Origin: Kiloniellaceae bacterium
GTDB lineage: Bacteria; Pseudomonadota; Alphaproteobacteria; Kiloniellales; Kiloniellaceae
Direction of reading: 5' to 3'
Length of the DNA stretch: 64,000 bases
Assembly (NCBI GenBank): GCA_009377535.1
Contig: WHTV01000011.1
Coordinates: 1-64,000 of the forward strand
The notes under the pieces were generated by a model. It was given only the letters and a program-made list of their open reading frames with translations, was not told the origin of the DNA and did no database searches. Numbering within the stretch: position 1 is the stretch's first letter; each line of letters starts with the position of its first letter. Both the position numbers and the translations under genes were made by a program. Below are positions 34,649 through 43,091 of this stretch, in pieces.

Positions 34649-35736
34649 CAGCCGCCCCGCTTCTTGCGGCGCAGCAGCAGCCAGATGAAGAACGGCCCGC
34701 CGACGCAGGCGGTGAGGATGCCGATCGGCAGCTCGGCCGGCAGCACCAGGGTGCGCGCGAAGAGGTCGGCGACCAGCAGCAGGCTCGCCCCCAGCAGGAT
34801 GGAGAGCGGCATGAGCAGGCGGTGGTCCGGCCCGACGCAGAGCCGCACCACGTGCGGCACCACCAGGCCGACGAAGCTGATGACGCCGGTCAGCGCCACC
34901 GCAGTGCCGGCGGCCAACGCCGCCAGCACGACGATCAGCCGTTTGCTGCGCTCGACGTAGAAGCCCAGGTGTCCGGCCTCGCTCTCCCCCAGCAGCAGCG
35001 CGTTCAGCTGGCGCGCGAAGAGCGGCAGCGCCGCCGCGCCGAGCAGCATCGGCAGGCCGGCGAAGATCAGGCGGTCCCAGGTGACGCCGCCCAGGCTGCC
35101 GAGCAGCCAGTAGTTCAGGTCACGCAGCTGCTGCTCGTCGCTGAGGAAAACCATGAAGCCGATGCCGGCGGCGGCCAGGGCGTTCACCGCGACGCCGGCC
35201 AGCAGCATGGTGGCGACGTCGGTGCGCCCCTCGCGGCTGGCGATGCGGTAGACCACGAAGGTGGCGGCGAGCCCGCCGCCGAAGGCGGCCAGCGGCAAGA
35301 GCGCCTGGCCCACGACGGGCGGCAAAATCGCGGCGAGCGCGCCGCCCAGCACGATCACCATGACGGCGGCCAGCGCCGCGCCGTTGGAAACGCCGATCAG
35401 CGCCGGGTCGGCCAGCGGGTTGCGGAACAGCCCCTGCAGCGCCGCGCCGGCGACCCCCAGCGCGCCCCCCACCAGGATGCCGGCGACGGCGCGCGGCAGG
35501 CGGATCGCCAGCAGCACAGCCTGTTCCTGGCGCGTGAAGTCCCATGGCAATTCGATCCCGGCCTGCGCCGCGAGAATGGCCAGGACGCGGCCGGGCGGAA
35601 TCGCCACGGCGCCGTAGCCGACCGCCAGCAGGAAGGCGGCCCCCAGTCCCAGCGCGAAGACCCACAGGGCGAGCAGCCCGCGGCGCTGGCGCTGCTGCGC
35701 GAAGCGCGTCACCTCGGCCATGGCGATGCTGCTCAT
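34645..35736 (-). CDS. hmuU: Heme ABC importer permease (FecCD family)
   Basis: A 363-residue permease with about nine to ten spans. LAIRLPRAVAGILVGGALGVAGAALQGLFRNPLADP is the FecCD/BtuC hallmark and the C-terminal half has ALTGVISFVGLVVPHVVRL. I chose the ATG at 35736, eight bases after hmuT; a second ATG five codons later is also possible. It forms the membrane channel for heme. Confidence 0.94.
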   Translation of the reverse strand: MSSIAMAEVTRFAQQRQRRGLLALWVFALGLGAAFLLAVGYGAVAIPPGRVLAILAAQAGIELPWDFTRQEQAVLLAIRLPRAVAGILVGGALGVAGAALQGLFRNPLADPALIGVSNGAALAAVMVIVLGGALAAILPPVVGQALLPLAAFGGGLAATFVVYRIASREGRTDVATMLLAGVAVNALAAAGIGFMVFLSDEQQLRDLNYWLLGSLGGVTWDRLIFAGLPMLLGAAALPLFARQLNALLLGESEAGHLGFYVERSKRLIVVLAALAAGTAVALTGVISFVGLVVPHVVRLCVGPDHRLLMPLSILLGASLLLVADLFARTLVLPAELPIGILTACVGGPFFIWLLLRRKKRGGW

Positions 35737-35743
35737 GACCCGG

Positions 35744-36625
35744 CTATTGCGGCGCCGGAGATGTCTCGGCCGGCAGCGCGATCTCCGGGTGCAGTTCGCG
35801 GCCCAGCAGGTCGGCCGCCTCCGCCGTGCGCGGCCCGAAGCCGAGCAGCAGCAGGCCGTCCATGGTGACCACGCGGCCATTCTGGGCGGCGGGCGTCAGC
35901 GCGACCTCCGGGATCGACAGCAAGCCCTCCAGGCCGCCCAGCAGGTCCAGCGAGCGCCAGGTGACCAGCAGCACCTCCGGTGCCGCGGCGACGGCCGCTT
36001 CCGGCGACAGTGGCTTGTAGCTCTCGAAACCATCGATGGCGTTGACGCCGCCGGCGAGATGGATAATCCCCTCGGCCGAGGTCCTGCGCCCGGCGGCCAC
36101 GGTCGTGCGGCCCTGACTGATGGTGAGCAGGAAGAGCACGCGCGGGCGTGTGGACACGTCGCCGAAGGCGGCCTTCACCGCGTCCAGCTCGGCGGCCACC
36201 TCGGCGCGCAGGGCGCGACCTTTCTCCTCGACGCCCAGCGCCGCCGCGATCACCTCGATCTTGTCCAGCACGCCCTCGGGCGTGTAGTCGTCCGGCACGG
36301 TCACCACCGGCACCCCGGCATCCTCGATCTGCTCGAGTGCGGCCGGTGGCCCGGAATCCGCGATGGCCAGCACCATGTCCGGGCCCAGCGCCAGGATCGG
36401 CTCGGCCGAGAGCTGGCGCATGTAGCCGACGTTGGGCAGGTCGCCGGTCGCTGCCGGATAAAGGCTGGTCGAGTCCACCGCCAGCAGGCGGTCCGCCTCG
36501 CCCAGGGCATAGACGATCTCGGTCACCGAGCCGCCGACCGCGACGATGCGGCCGTCTGCAGCCTGCGCCGCGGAAGCGGCGAAGAGGACCAGCGCGGCAA
36601 AAAAGAACCTCGTCACCCCCCTCAT
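35744..36625 (-). CDS. hmuT: Periplasmic heme-binding protein
   Basis: A 293-residue cluster-III binding protein. The signal peptide is RFFFAALVLFAASAAQA. The mature N-terminus ADGRIVAVGGSVTEIVYALGEADRLLAVDSTSLYP and EVLLVTWRSL fit HmuT; the axial Tyr of HmuT proteins is probably the one in SLYP. Its ATG overlaps the hmuS stop as ATGA. Confidence 0.93.
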   Translation of the reverse strand: MRGVTRFFFAALVLFAASAAQAADGRIVAVGGSVTEIVYALGEADRLLAVDSTSLYPAATGDLPNVGYMRQLSAEPILALGPDMVLAIADSGPPAALEQIEDAGVPVVTVPDDYTPEGVLDKIEVIAAALGVEEKGRALRAEVAAELDAVKAAFGDVSTRPRVLFLLTISQGRTTVAAGRRTSAEGIIHLAGGVNAIDGFESYKPLSPEAAVAAAPEVLLVTWRSLDLLGGLEGLLSIPEVALTPAAQNGRVVTMDGLLLLGFGPRTAEAADLLGRELHPEIALPAETSPAPQ

Positions 36626-37704
36626 TGGACCGCCACTCCCTCGGGCACGCCCGCCGGCGGCAGGGCCTCGATCAGCGCGCGCCAGTCGGCGCGCTCGGCT
36701 TCGCCGTCGACCCGCTCGCCGAACATCCAGGCGATCTGGCCGCCCGCGGCGTCATAGATCTCCAGCGAGGTGACGAGGCCGTCGCGGGTCGGCTTGCGCA
36801 CCACCCAGGCCTCGGCGATGTCGCCGTCGCGCAGGTGCAGGTTGAAGCCGGGATCGAGCACGTTGAACCACGGGCCGACTTCCTTCAGAGTCGCAACCGG
36901 CCCGGTGTGGATCTGCACCACGCCGGGGCTGCCGACGAAGATCATGATCGGCAGGGCGGAGGCCGCGGCCTGCTCCAACGCCTGACGGAAGCTGCCGCTG
37001 GCGAGACGGTAGGCGAAGTCCTCGCCGACCAGGCGGAAGGCCTGCAGCCGACCGGCGCCGAGCTCGATCAGCATGTCGCGGAAGTCGTGCACGTCCTGCA
37101 AGGCCTGCCAGCGCTCGCGCAGTGCCGCGCGGTCGATGGCGGCGTCGGGCCGGTCGGCGGGTTTGGGTGCCGTGGGCGCCGTCTCGATGGCGGGCGACTG
37201 GTCGGCGTGCTGGTACTTCGCGACCACCGCCTCGTAGGCCTGCCGGTCGGACTCAGCGCGCAGGTAGATCTTGTGCACCGCCAGACCGTCCAGGTCGAAG
37301 AACTGCAGGCTGTGGCGCAGCCCGCTGCGCACCTCCTCGATGACCGCGAAGCCGAAGTGCCAGTGATTGAAGAACAGGCGCAGGTCGATCTCGCGGTTCA
37401 GCACCAGGCCCATGCTATGAAAGGCCGAAACCTTGTCGAAGCGGCCGGCCTTCTCGTGCACGGCGCTTTCGTTGCGGGTCAGCACCATGACCTCGCCCAG
37501 CGCCGGCATCTCCTTCAGCAGTTCCGGCCAGGGCCCGTCGAGCCGCCGCACGCCCTCGCCGCAGCGCGCCGCGAGCAGCTCGCCCTCGGAAACGCCGAGC
37601 TTGTCGGCGGCATCACGGGCGCGCAGCCCCGGCTCTTCCTCTTTCAGCGCCAGCCAGCGTCGGCGCAGGCCGGCACCCACTACTTCTCCTTCGACCTTTT
37701 CCAT
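36622..37704 (-). CDS. hmuS: Hemin-degrading factor
   Basis: A 360-residue cytoplasmic protein with two tandem ChuS-type domains. SAFHSMGLVLNREIDLRLFFNHWHFGFAVIEEV in the first half is repeated as VGSPGVVQIHTGPVATLKEVGPWFNVLDPGFNLHLRDGDIAEAWVVRKPT in the second. HmuS proteins bind and open heme to release iron. It lies between the receptor and hmuT, 41 bases after hmuR. Confidence 0.94.
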   Translation of the reverse strand: MEKVEGEVVGAGLRRRWLALKEEEPGLRARDAADKLGVSEGELLAARCGEGVRRLDGPWPELLKEMPALGEVMVLTRNESAVHEKAGRFDKVSAFHSMGLVLNREIDLRLFFNHWHFGFAVIEEVRSGLRHSLQFFDLDGLAVHKIYLRAESDRQAYEAVVAKYQHADQSPAIETAPTAPKPADRPDAAIDRAALRERWQALQDVHDFRDMLIELGAGRLQAFRLVGEDFAYRLASGSFRQALEQAAASALPIMIFVGSPGVVQIHTGPVATLKEVGPWFNVLDPGFNLHLRDGDIAEAWVVRKPTRDGLVTSLEIYDAAGGQIAWMFGERVDGEAERADWRALIEALPPAGVPEGVAVQ

Positions 37705-37745
37705 TCTTTGCTCTCCCGATCCTGTGGTCTGCGCCGTGTCGGCTT

Positions 37746-39935
37746 TCAGAACTTAAGGCTGTAGCTGACCAGCGCTTTGAAGTTGCGGCCCGGCTCCTTC
37801 ACGCTGGCGAAGACGCGCTCGTAGTCCTCGTCGAAGAGGTTGTCGACGCCGAGGTCGACCCGGAATCCCTGGAGAAGACCTTCGCTCGGCGCCCAGGCGA
37901 CGAAGATGTCGTGCACGTCGTAGGGGCCGCGGTTCTCGTCGCGGTCGTCGACCTTGTCGAACTCCAGGCCGAAGGTGCTGCGCCAGCCGAACAGCGAGTC
38001 GATCTCCGGCACCTTCACGCCGCCCATGAGGATGAACTGGTCCTCGGTCAGCACGCCCAGCTTCTCGCCGGTGTCGCGGTTCTCGCCGTCGATGGTGGAA
38101 TAGCCGAAGGTGCCGAGGAAGCGCGGCCCGTCGTAGGAGGCCTCCACTTCGGTACCCCACAGCTTCGCCTTGGGCACGTTCACCGAGGTGGTGGTGCCGT
38201 CGCAGGCGCCGGGAATGAAAGGGTTACAGCCGGTGAAGAAGTCCTCGCGCTGCACCACGTCCAAATCGATGAAGTCCTTGCCGTAGGTGATGTAGTGCGA
38301 CGCCTTGATCTGGAAGCGGTCGTTGTTCTGAAACACGTCGTCGAAGTCCAGGCCCGCGCCGAACTCGAAGGTCTCGGTGCGTTGCGGGTCGAGGTCCGGG
38401 TTGGCGACGAAGCGGTTGAACACCGTCGCGCCGGGCCCCAGGGGAATGATGAAGTGGTTCCCCTCCAGGTACATCTCGTTGATGCTCGGCGCGCGGAAGG
38501 CGTGGCCGTAGCTGCCGAAGACCATCAGCCAGTCGGTCGGCAGGTAACTGATGCCGATGCGCGGCGAGATCGCCTCGTCCTTGTTGGTATCGGCGATGTC
38601 GCTGGAGGACTCGTAGGAGTCGAAGCGCACGCCCGGGATGATCAGCAGGTCTCCCGGCAGCACGCCGAAAGGCTCGGCGACGGAGATCTCCGCCTGCGCG
38701 AAGATGCCGTAGAAGGTGGCGTCGGCGTCGGGTACGCCGTCGGCCTCGCCGTTCGCCGCGGCGCCTTCCTGGACGTCGCGGTAGAATTCGCCGCCGTAGG
38801 TGAAGACCGTGCCGATGTCGTCGCTCAGCATGACCCGCGAGCGGTTGTCGACGCGCAAGCCGATGGTGTCGACCTCACGCGTCAGCGTCTCGCCTTCGGG
38901 CCCGAGGTTGCCCAGGTCGTCGAGGCGCAGCACGTCGGTCTTGAAGTCGGTGTAGTAGGTGACGACGTCCAGGTCGATCAGGTTGTTGGACGGGTCGTGG
39001 TAGTTGTAGGCGAGCCGCCAGGTGTCGGAGGCGATGTCCTTCTCGGTCAGGTCGTCGCCGCCCGCGCCCTGCCCGTTGAAGGGCTCTTCCGCCGTGTTGC
39101 GGAAGGTCAGGAAGGAACCCTCGATGCGGTGGTGCTCGGCGAAGCTGTAACTGACCTTGCCGAGGCCGGAGATGATGTCGTCGTCGCTGTTGGTCAGCTC
39201 GGTGCCGTCGCCCAGTTCGATGGAGCCGGAATCGCGCTTGGCGATATTGGCAACAACGTCGAGCCCTTCGACCGGTTGCGCGAACCCGGTGAAGCTGCCG
39301 AAGGTCTCACGATTTACCGTCTGGTAGCCGGTCCCCACCTTGGCGCCGACCGTCTCGCCCTCGCCCAGGAAGTCCGCGGCATCGATGGTGCGGAATTCGA
39401 TGACGCCGCCCATGCCGCCGCTGCCGTACAGCGAGGAGGCCGGCCCGCGCACCACCTCGACGGACTTCAGCACCGAGGGATCGATGAAGAAGCGGCCGTT
39501 GTGGCCGGTGTCGACGTTCTGCCGCGCGCCGTCGAAGAGGATGATGACGTCCGGCCCCGAGAAGCCGCGGATGCTCGGCACCTCGCCGGTGCGCCGCGGC
39601 CCGCCGGAGAACTCGACGCCCGGCACGAAGCGCAGGATGTCGTCGGGCGTCGAGGGCTGTAGCGTCTGCATCTCCTGCGGGCCGATCACCGTCACCATGC
39701 CCGGATATTCGAAAGCTCTCATCGGGTTGCGCGTCGCGGTCACCGAGACGCCCTCCAGCTCGACGGCTTCGTCGCCAGCCCCTTCGCCGGATGCCTCCTG
39801 CGCCAGTTGTTCGCCGGCGACGGCGGGCTCGCCCGCGCTGCCCTCCGCTTCGACGGTCTGTGCCATGGCCATGCCGCCCGACAGCAACGCCAAGATGGAA
39901 ACGCTCGCGCCCCAAAAACGATTTCGACCAACCAT
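37746..39935 (-). CDS. hmuR: TonB-dependent heme/hemoglobin outer-membrane receptor
   Basis: A 729-residue outer-membrane receptor. Signal peptide RFWGASVSILALLSGGMAMA is followed by an acidic linker, then the TonB box/plug region (VSVTATRNPMRAFEYPGMVTVIG) and SLYGSGGMGGVIEFRT. The barrel holds the heme-receptor motifs FRAP (HAFRAPSINEMYLEG) and NPDL (VANPDLDPQRTETFEFG). It ends in SYSLKF with the terminal Phe expected for outer-membrane insertion. It starts the hmu operon after hmuP. Confidence 0.94.
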   Translation of the reverse strand: MVGRNRFWGASVSILALLSGGMAMAQTVEAEGSAGEPAVAGEQLAQEASGEGAGDEAVELEGVSVTATRNPMRAFEYPGMVTVIGPQEMQTLQPSTPDDILRFVPGVEFSGGPRRTGEVPSIRGFSGPDVIILFDGARQNVDTGHNGRFFIDPSVLKSVEVVRGPASSLYGSGGMGGVIEFRTIDAADFLGEGETVGAKVGTGYQTVNRETFGSFTGFAQPVEGLDVVANIAKRDSGSIELGDGTELTNSDDDIISGLGKVSYSFAEHHRIEGSFLTFRNTAEEPFNGQGAGGDDLTEKDIASDTWRLAYNYHDPSNNLIDLDVVTYYTDFKTDVLRLDDLGNLGPEGETLTREVDTIGLRVDNRSRVMLSDDIGTVFTYGGEFYRDVQEGAAANGEADGVPDADATFYGIFAQAEISVAEPFGVLPGDLLIIPGVRFDSYESSSDIADTNKDEAISPRIGISYLPTDWLMVFGSYGHAFRAPSINEMYLEGNHFIIPLGPGATVFNRFVANPDLDPQRTETFEFGAGLDFDDVFQNNDRFQIKASHYITYGKDFIDLDVVQREDFFTGCNPFIPGACDGTTTSVNVPKAKLWGTEVEASYDGPRFLGTFGYSTIDGENRDTGEKLGVLTEDQFILMGGVKVPEIDSLFGWRSTFGLEFDKVDDRDENRGPYDVHDIFVAWAPSEGLLQGFRVDLGVDNLFDEDYERVFASVKEPGRNFKALVSYSLKF

Positions 39936-40066
39936 GCCAACTCCCCCTGCCCCTTCGCGGGGGCTTTGCGGTCGTCCGGGCTGGCTGCCGATAGCGGGGA
40001 ACCGCAGGTGGCTGGCTGGGACACTTCGGATGTTTCAAGAAAACGCCGTCGCGCTTTGGCGCACGG

Positions 40067-40243
40067 CTACTTCGTCAGGATCAGCTTTCCCTTGCTGGTG
40101 CATCTCAGGCGGTAGAGTTCGCCCTCGTGCTCGATGATGATCTCCTGCGCATCGGCGAGCAGCTCGCGGCTGCTGAAGGTGCGCAGCGCGGCCTTGGCCG
40201 GCCGTCCGCCCTGGACCGGAGCTCCTTGCGACTTCGCGCTCAT
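40067..40243 (-). CDS. hmuP: Hemin uptake protein HemP/HmuP
   Basis: A 58-residue cytoplasmic protein. The conserved core is RTFSSRELLADAQEIIIEHEGELYRLRCTSKGKLILTK, the full HemP domain. I use the ATG at 40243, since 22 upstream residues in frame are Gly/Arg-rich and unlike the family. HmuP is a small activator or accessory required for hmuR expression in bradyrhizobia. It lies between the Fur-box-like site and hmuR. Confidence 0.88.
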   Translation of the reverse strand: MSAKSQGAPVQGGRPAKAALRTFSSRELLADAQEIIIEHEGELYRLRCTSKGKLILTK

Positions 40244-40330
40244 GGACTCTCGACCGATCCCCTTGCCGTGGAGCCCAGGCCGGCCGCTGCGGCCGGCAGG
40301 CCCCGTCAACTGCGCCCTCTCCGGCTCCTG

Positions 40331-40358
40331 TGATAATGCGACTGACTCTCATTAGCAA
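40331..40358. promoter_or_regulatory. Fur-box-like site upstream of hmuP
   Basis: The sequence TGATAATGCGACTGACTCTC followed by ATTAGCAA resembles proteobacterial Fur boxes of the form AATGCGANTNATTCTCATT. It lies 88 bases before hmuP and would give iron-dependent repression of the hmu operon. In alphaproteobacteria Irr or RirA could act instead. Confidence 0.6.
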
Positions 40359-40518
40359 ACAAAATTGACACGACGCAGCCCCTTGCGGCGGTATTCCGGC
40401 TGTCTCCTGCCGGCTCATTTCGGCCTCGACCCCGGGACCAGGCTCCCTACAATCGCCATCGCCATTCAATCGGCAGGCGATGCCGACCCTACGACCTGAC
40501 AAAAATGGGAGGATATCC

Positions 40519-40899
40519 GTGGACAAGGAGCGCTTCGAACTCGGCCTCAAGCAGCGCAAGGCGACGCTGGGCGACGCCTACGTCAGCAAGGCCCTGGAGC
40601 AGGCCGACGACTTCAGCCGCCCCTTCCAGGAAGCGATGACCGAGTGGTGCTGGGGCTTCGGCTGGGGCGATCCGGCGATCGATCCAAAGACCCGCAGCCT
40701 GATGAATCTCGCCATGATCGGCGCGCTCGGCAAGATGCACGAGTGGGAGACCCACTGCCGCGGTGCCCTCACCAACGGCTGCAGCGCGGAGGAGATCCGC
40801 GCCGCCGTCCACGTCATCGGCATCTACTGCGGCGTGCCGCAGGCCATGGAGTGCTTCCGCGTCGCCCGCAAGGTGCTGGAGGAGGCAGGCAAGCTCTAG
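40519..40899 (+). CDS. Carboxymuconolactone decarboxylase family protein
   Basis: A 126-residue all-helical protein. IDPKTRSLMNLAMIGALGKMHEWETHCRGALTNGCSAEEIRAAVHVIGIYCGVPQAMECFRVA matches the CMD family. There is no CxxC redox pair of the AhpD type: the Cys in ETHCRGAL has no partner two residues away, so a decarboxylase-like role is more likely. The GTG at 40519 has GGGAGG seven bases upstream and is preferred to an ATG further up. It stands alone, divergent from hmuP. Confidence 0.85.
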   Translation: MDKERFELGLKQRKATLGDAYVSKALEQADDFSRPFQEAMTEWCWGFGWGDPAIDPKTRSLMNLAMIGALGKMHEWETHCRGALTNGCSAEEIRAAVHVIGIYCGVPQAMECFRVARKVLEEAGKL

Positions 40900-40961
40900 A
40901 CTGCCCCTAAAGATCGCCGCTGCGTCTGCTCGCCCGTGGCGAAGCCCTGCGACACTAGGAA

Positions 40962-41028
40962 GCCTGGTTGGAACTACTACCTTTGATCAGCCTTGATGGC
41001 GGCCGGTGGAACCGGCCGGGCTCTTTTT
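40962..41028 (+). ncRNA. Candidate small RNA (MmgR/SuhB-like) or 3' terminator
   Basis: A strong Rho-independent terminator is direct: GGCCGGT (41001-41007) pairs with ACCGGCC (41011-41017), with TTTTT at 41024-41028. The unpaired segment before it (ACCTTTGATCAGCC) resembles, from memory, the conserved part of the alphaproteobacterial MmgR/SuhB sRNA family. The start at 40962 is a guess. The alternative is the simple terminator of the CMD gene. No promoter boxes are convincing. Confidence 0.4.
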
Positions 41029-41160
41029 GCGACTGCCAGTTAAGCGATGGCGAGCCGTTACCGTAAGACCGTTATCGCTTGTGGACATCCGGTGTGGATT
41101 GGGGAATTCTTCCAAACAGTTCCTGGGCGGCTGACCCAGGTTTCAGTGCGGGGCTGAAGC

Positions 41161-43023
41161 ATGCTTTGGCACCTTGTTCATGCGGCCGAGCGTGCACCTG
41201 GCTGGTGGAAAGTGCGTCCTTTCCTGCTGCCTCGCGTGGCGGCGCTGCACCGCAGGCGGCTCGGAAAGGTCACCTTCGTCGCCATCACGGGAAGCGCCGG
41301 GAAGACCACGGCCAAGGTCCTGGCCACCGCCGTACTTGCGACCGCGGGCAAGATCCGGCCGTGGGCCGGAACGATGAACAATTCCGATCACATCATGAAC
41401 GTCATCGTCGCCACCCAGCCGGACGATGATTTCTGCGTGGTCGAGTTCTCGGCAAACGAACCGGGTTATCTGGACCGCTCCCTGGGCACCGTGAGGCCCC
41501 GGATCGGCGTGGTCACCTCGATCGGCACGGATCACCTCAAGGCGTTCCACTCGATCGAGGCGATTGCCGAAGAGAAGGCCAAGGTGATCGCCTGCCTGCC
41601 GGAGAACGGCACCGCCGTGCTGAATGCGGACGATCCTCGGGTGATGGCCATGGCGGATCGCTTCGCGGGCACCATCATCACCTTCGGCCTCGCGGAGCAT
41701 GCTGCGCTGCGCGCCGAGCATGTCCGCGCGGCCTGGCCGGAACGGCTTTCCTTCACCGCGGTCCACCAGGGCCGTGCCGTCGCGGTCCGGACCCAGCTCT
41801 GCGGCACGCACTGGATCTCCGCCGCGCTCGCCGCACTCGCCGTCGGGCTCGCCGCGGGAATTTCCCTGGACCAGGCGGCAAAGGCCATTGAAGCCGTAGA
41901 GCCGTACCCCAGCCGCATGTGCCCCATGACCAGCGACGACGGCGTGACCTTCATCGTCGACGACTGGAAGTCCTCGCTGTGGACGATGGACTCGGTCTTC
42001 GACTTCCTAAAGACTGCTGACGCGAACAGGAAGATCATCGCCATCGGCACCCTATCCGACTACGGCGGGACCACCGCGACGGTCTATTCCCGCGTGGCCA
42101 AATCCGCGTTGGAGGTCGCGGATCATGTCCTCTTCGTCGGACCGATGGCGACGCACGCCCTGCGCGCCAAGGACCCAGAGACTGCACAGCGGCTCCATGC
42201 CTTTGCGACGATCAAAGATGCAGCAAACGTCCTGCGCTCGCTTCTGCGCAGCGGTGACCTCGTCGTGGTGAAGGGCACCATGAACGCCGACCACCTCGGC
42301 CGGCTCGCGCATCACTGGCTTGAGCCGATCTCGTGCTGGCGCATGGATTGCGGCAAGAACATGCCGTGCAGTGTCTGCGGCGCGCTGCGTGCGGATGTGA
42401 CGAGCGCATCCCGGCAAGCTGGCCGGCCACCGGCAGCGGCGGTACCCCCTTCCCGGCAGATCAACTTGGCCGTGCTTCCACAATGCACGACCCCGATGGA
42501 GGTCCTTGTGGGGATCGGAAATCCTGGAGAACGCTATCAGAATACGCCGCATAACGTCGGCGTCGGCGTCCTGGATGCCATGGTCGAGAGGCTCGATCTC
42601 ACTTGGAGCGTCCATGACGACGTCGCCCTGGCGCACGGCAAGCTGAACGGCAAGACGATCCTGCTGGCAAAGCCGCAGACCTATGTCAACAACACCGGCA
42701 AGTGCCTCAAGGAACTATCCGAGGCGCTCGGTTTCCGAGCCGAGGACTGCGTCCTGATCCAGGACGACATCCACCTGCCCCTCGGCAAGCTGCGCAGCCG
42801 GGCGCGCGGCAGCGACGGCGGCCACAAAGGCGTGCGCTCCGTCCTGGTCACCTTCCAGACCGACGAGTTTCGCCGCCTGAAGATCGGCGTCGCGCCGACC
42901 GGCCCGCCGCCTTCCGCCGCGGAATACCTTACGACCCCCTTCACCGCCGAAGCCGCCGCCACGATCGATCCTGCCATCAATGCCGCGGTCGACCGACTGC
43001 TGTCGATGTTCGGGGAAGCGTAG
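41161..43023 (+). CDS. Fusion of a MurF-like ligase and a peptidyl-tRNA-hydrolase-like domain
   Basis: A 620-residue protein with two recognisable parts. Residues 1-390 form a Mur-ligase: P-loop TGSAGKTT (43-50), TSIGTDHLKAFHS, LNADDPRVMA and a C-terminal block with VDDWKSSLWTMDSVFDFLK and IGTLSDYGG, most like MurF. A linker follows with four cysteines (392, 397, 403, 406; C-x4-C-x5-C-x2-C), possibly a zinc knuckle. Residues 446-620 are Pth-like: GIGNPGERYQNTPHNVG holds Asn454 and the catalytic His464; KPQTYVNNTG and LIQDDIHLPLG give Asn510 and Asp535. The Asn of GGHNG is Lys556. No cell-wall or translation gene is nearby, so this is not the housekeeping MurF or Pth. Confidence 0.85.
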   Translation: MLWHLVHAAERAPGWWKVRPFLLPRVAALHRRRLGKVTFVAITGSAGKTTAKVLATAVLATAGKIRPWAGTMNNSDHIMNVIVATQPDDDFCVVEFSANEPGYLDRSLGTVRPRIGVVTSIGTDHLKAFHSIEAIAEEKAKVIACLPENGTAVLNADDPRVMAMADRFAGTIITFGLAEHAALRAEHVRAAWPERLSFTAVHQGRAVAVRTQLCGTHWISAALAALAVGLAAGISLDQAAKAIEAVEPYPSRMCPMTSDDGVTFIVDDWKSSLWTMDSVFDFLKTADANRKIIAIGTLSDYGGTTATVYSRVAKSALEVADHVLFVGPMATHALRAKDPETAQRLHAFATIKDAANVLRSLLRSGDLVVVKGTMNADHLGRLAHHWLEPISCWRMDCGKNMPCSVCGALRADVTSASRQAGRPPAAAVPPSRQINLAVLPQCTTPMEVLVGIGNPGERYQNTPHNVGVGVLDAMVERLDLTWSVHDDVALAHGKLNGKTILLAKPQTYVNNTGKCLKELSEALGFRAEDCVLIQDDIHLPLGKLRSRARGSDGGHKGVRSVLVTFQTDEFRRLKIGVAPTGPPPSAAEYLTTPFTAEAAATIDPAINAAVDRLLSMFGEA

Positions 43024-43091
43024 TGTGCGCCTGCGCGCGTCTGGGCCTACGGGGCGCCAATCATCCAAGCGCCTCGCACTTTACCCACCTG

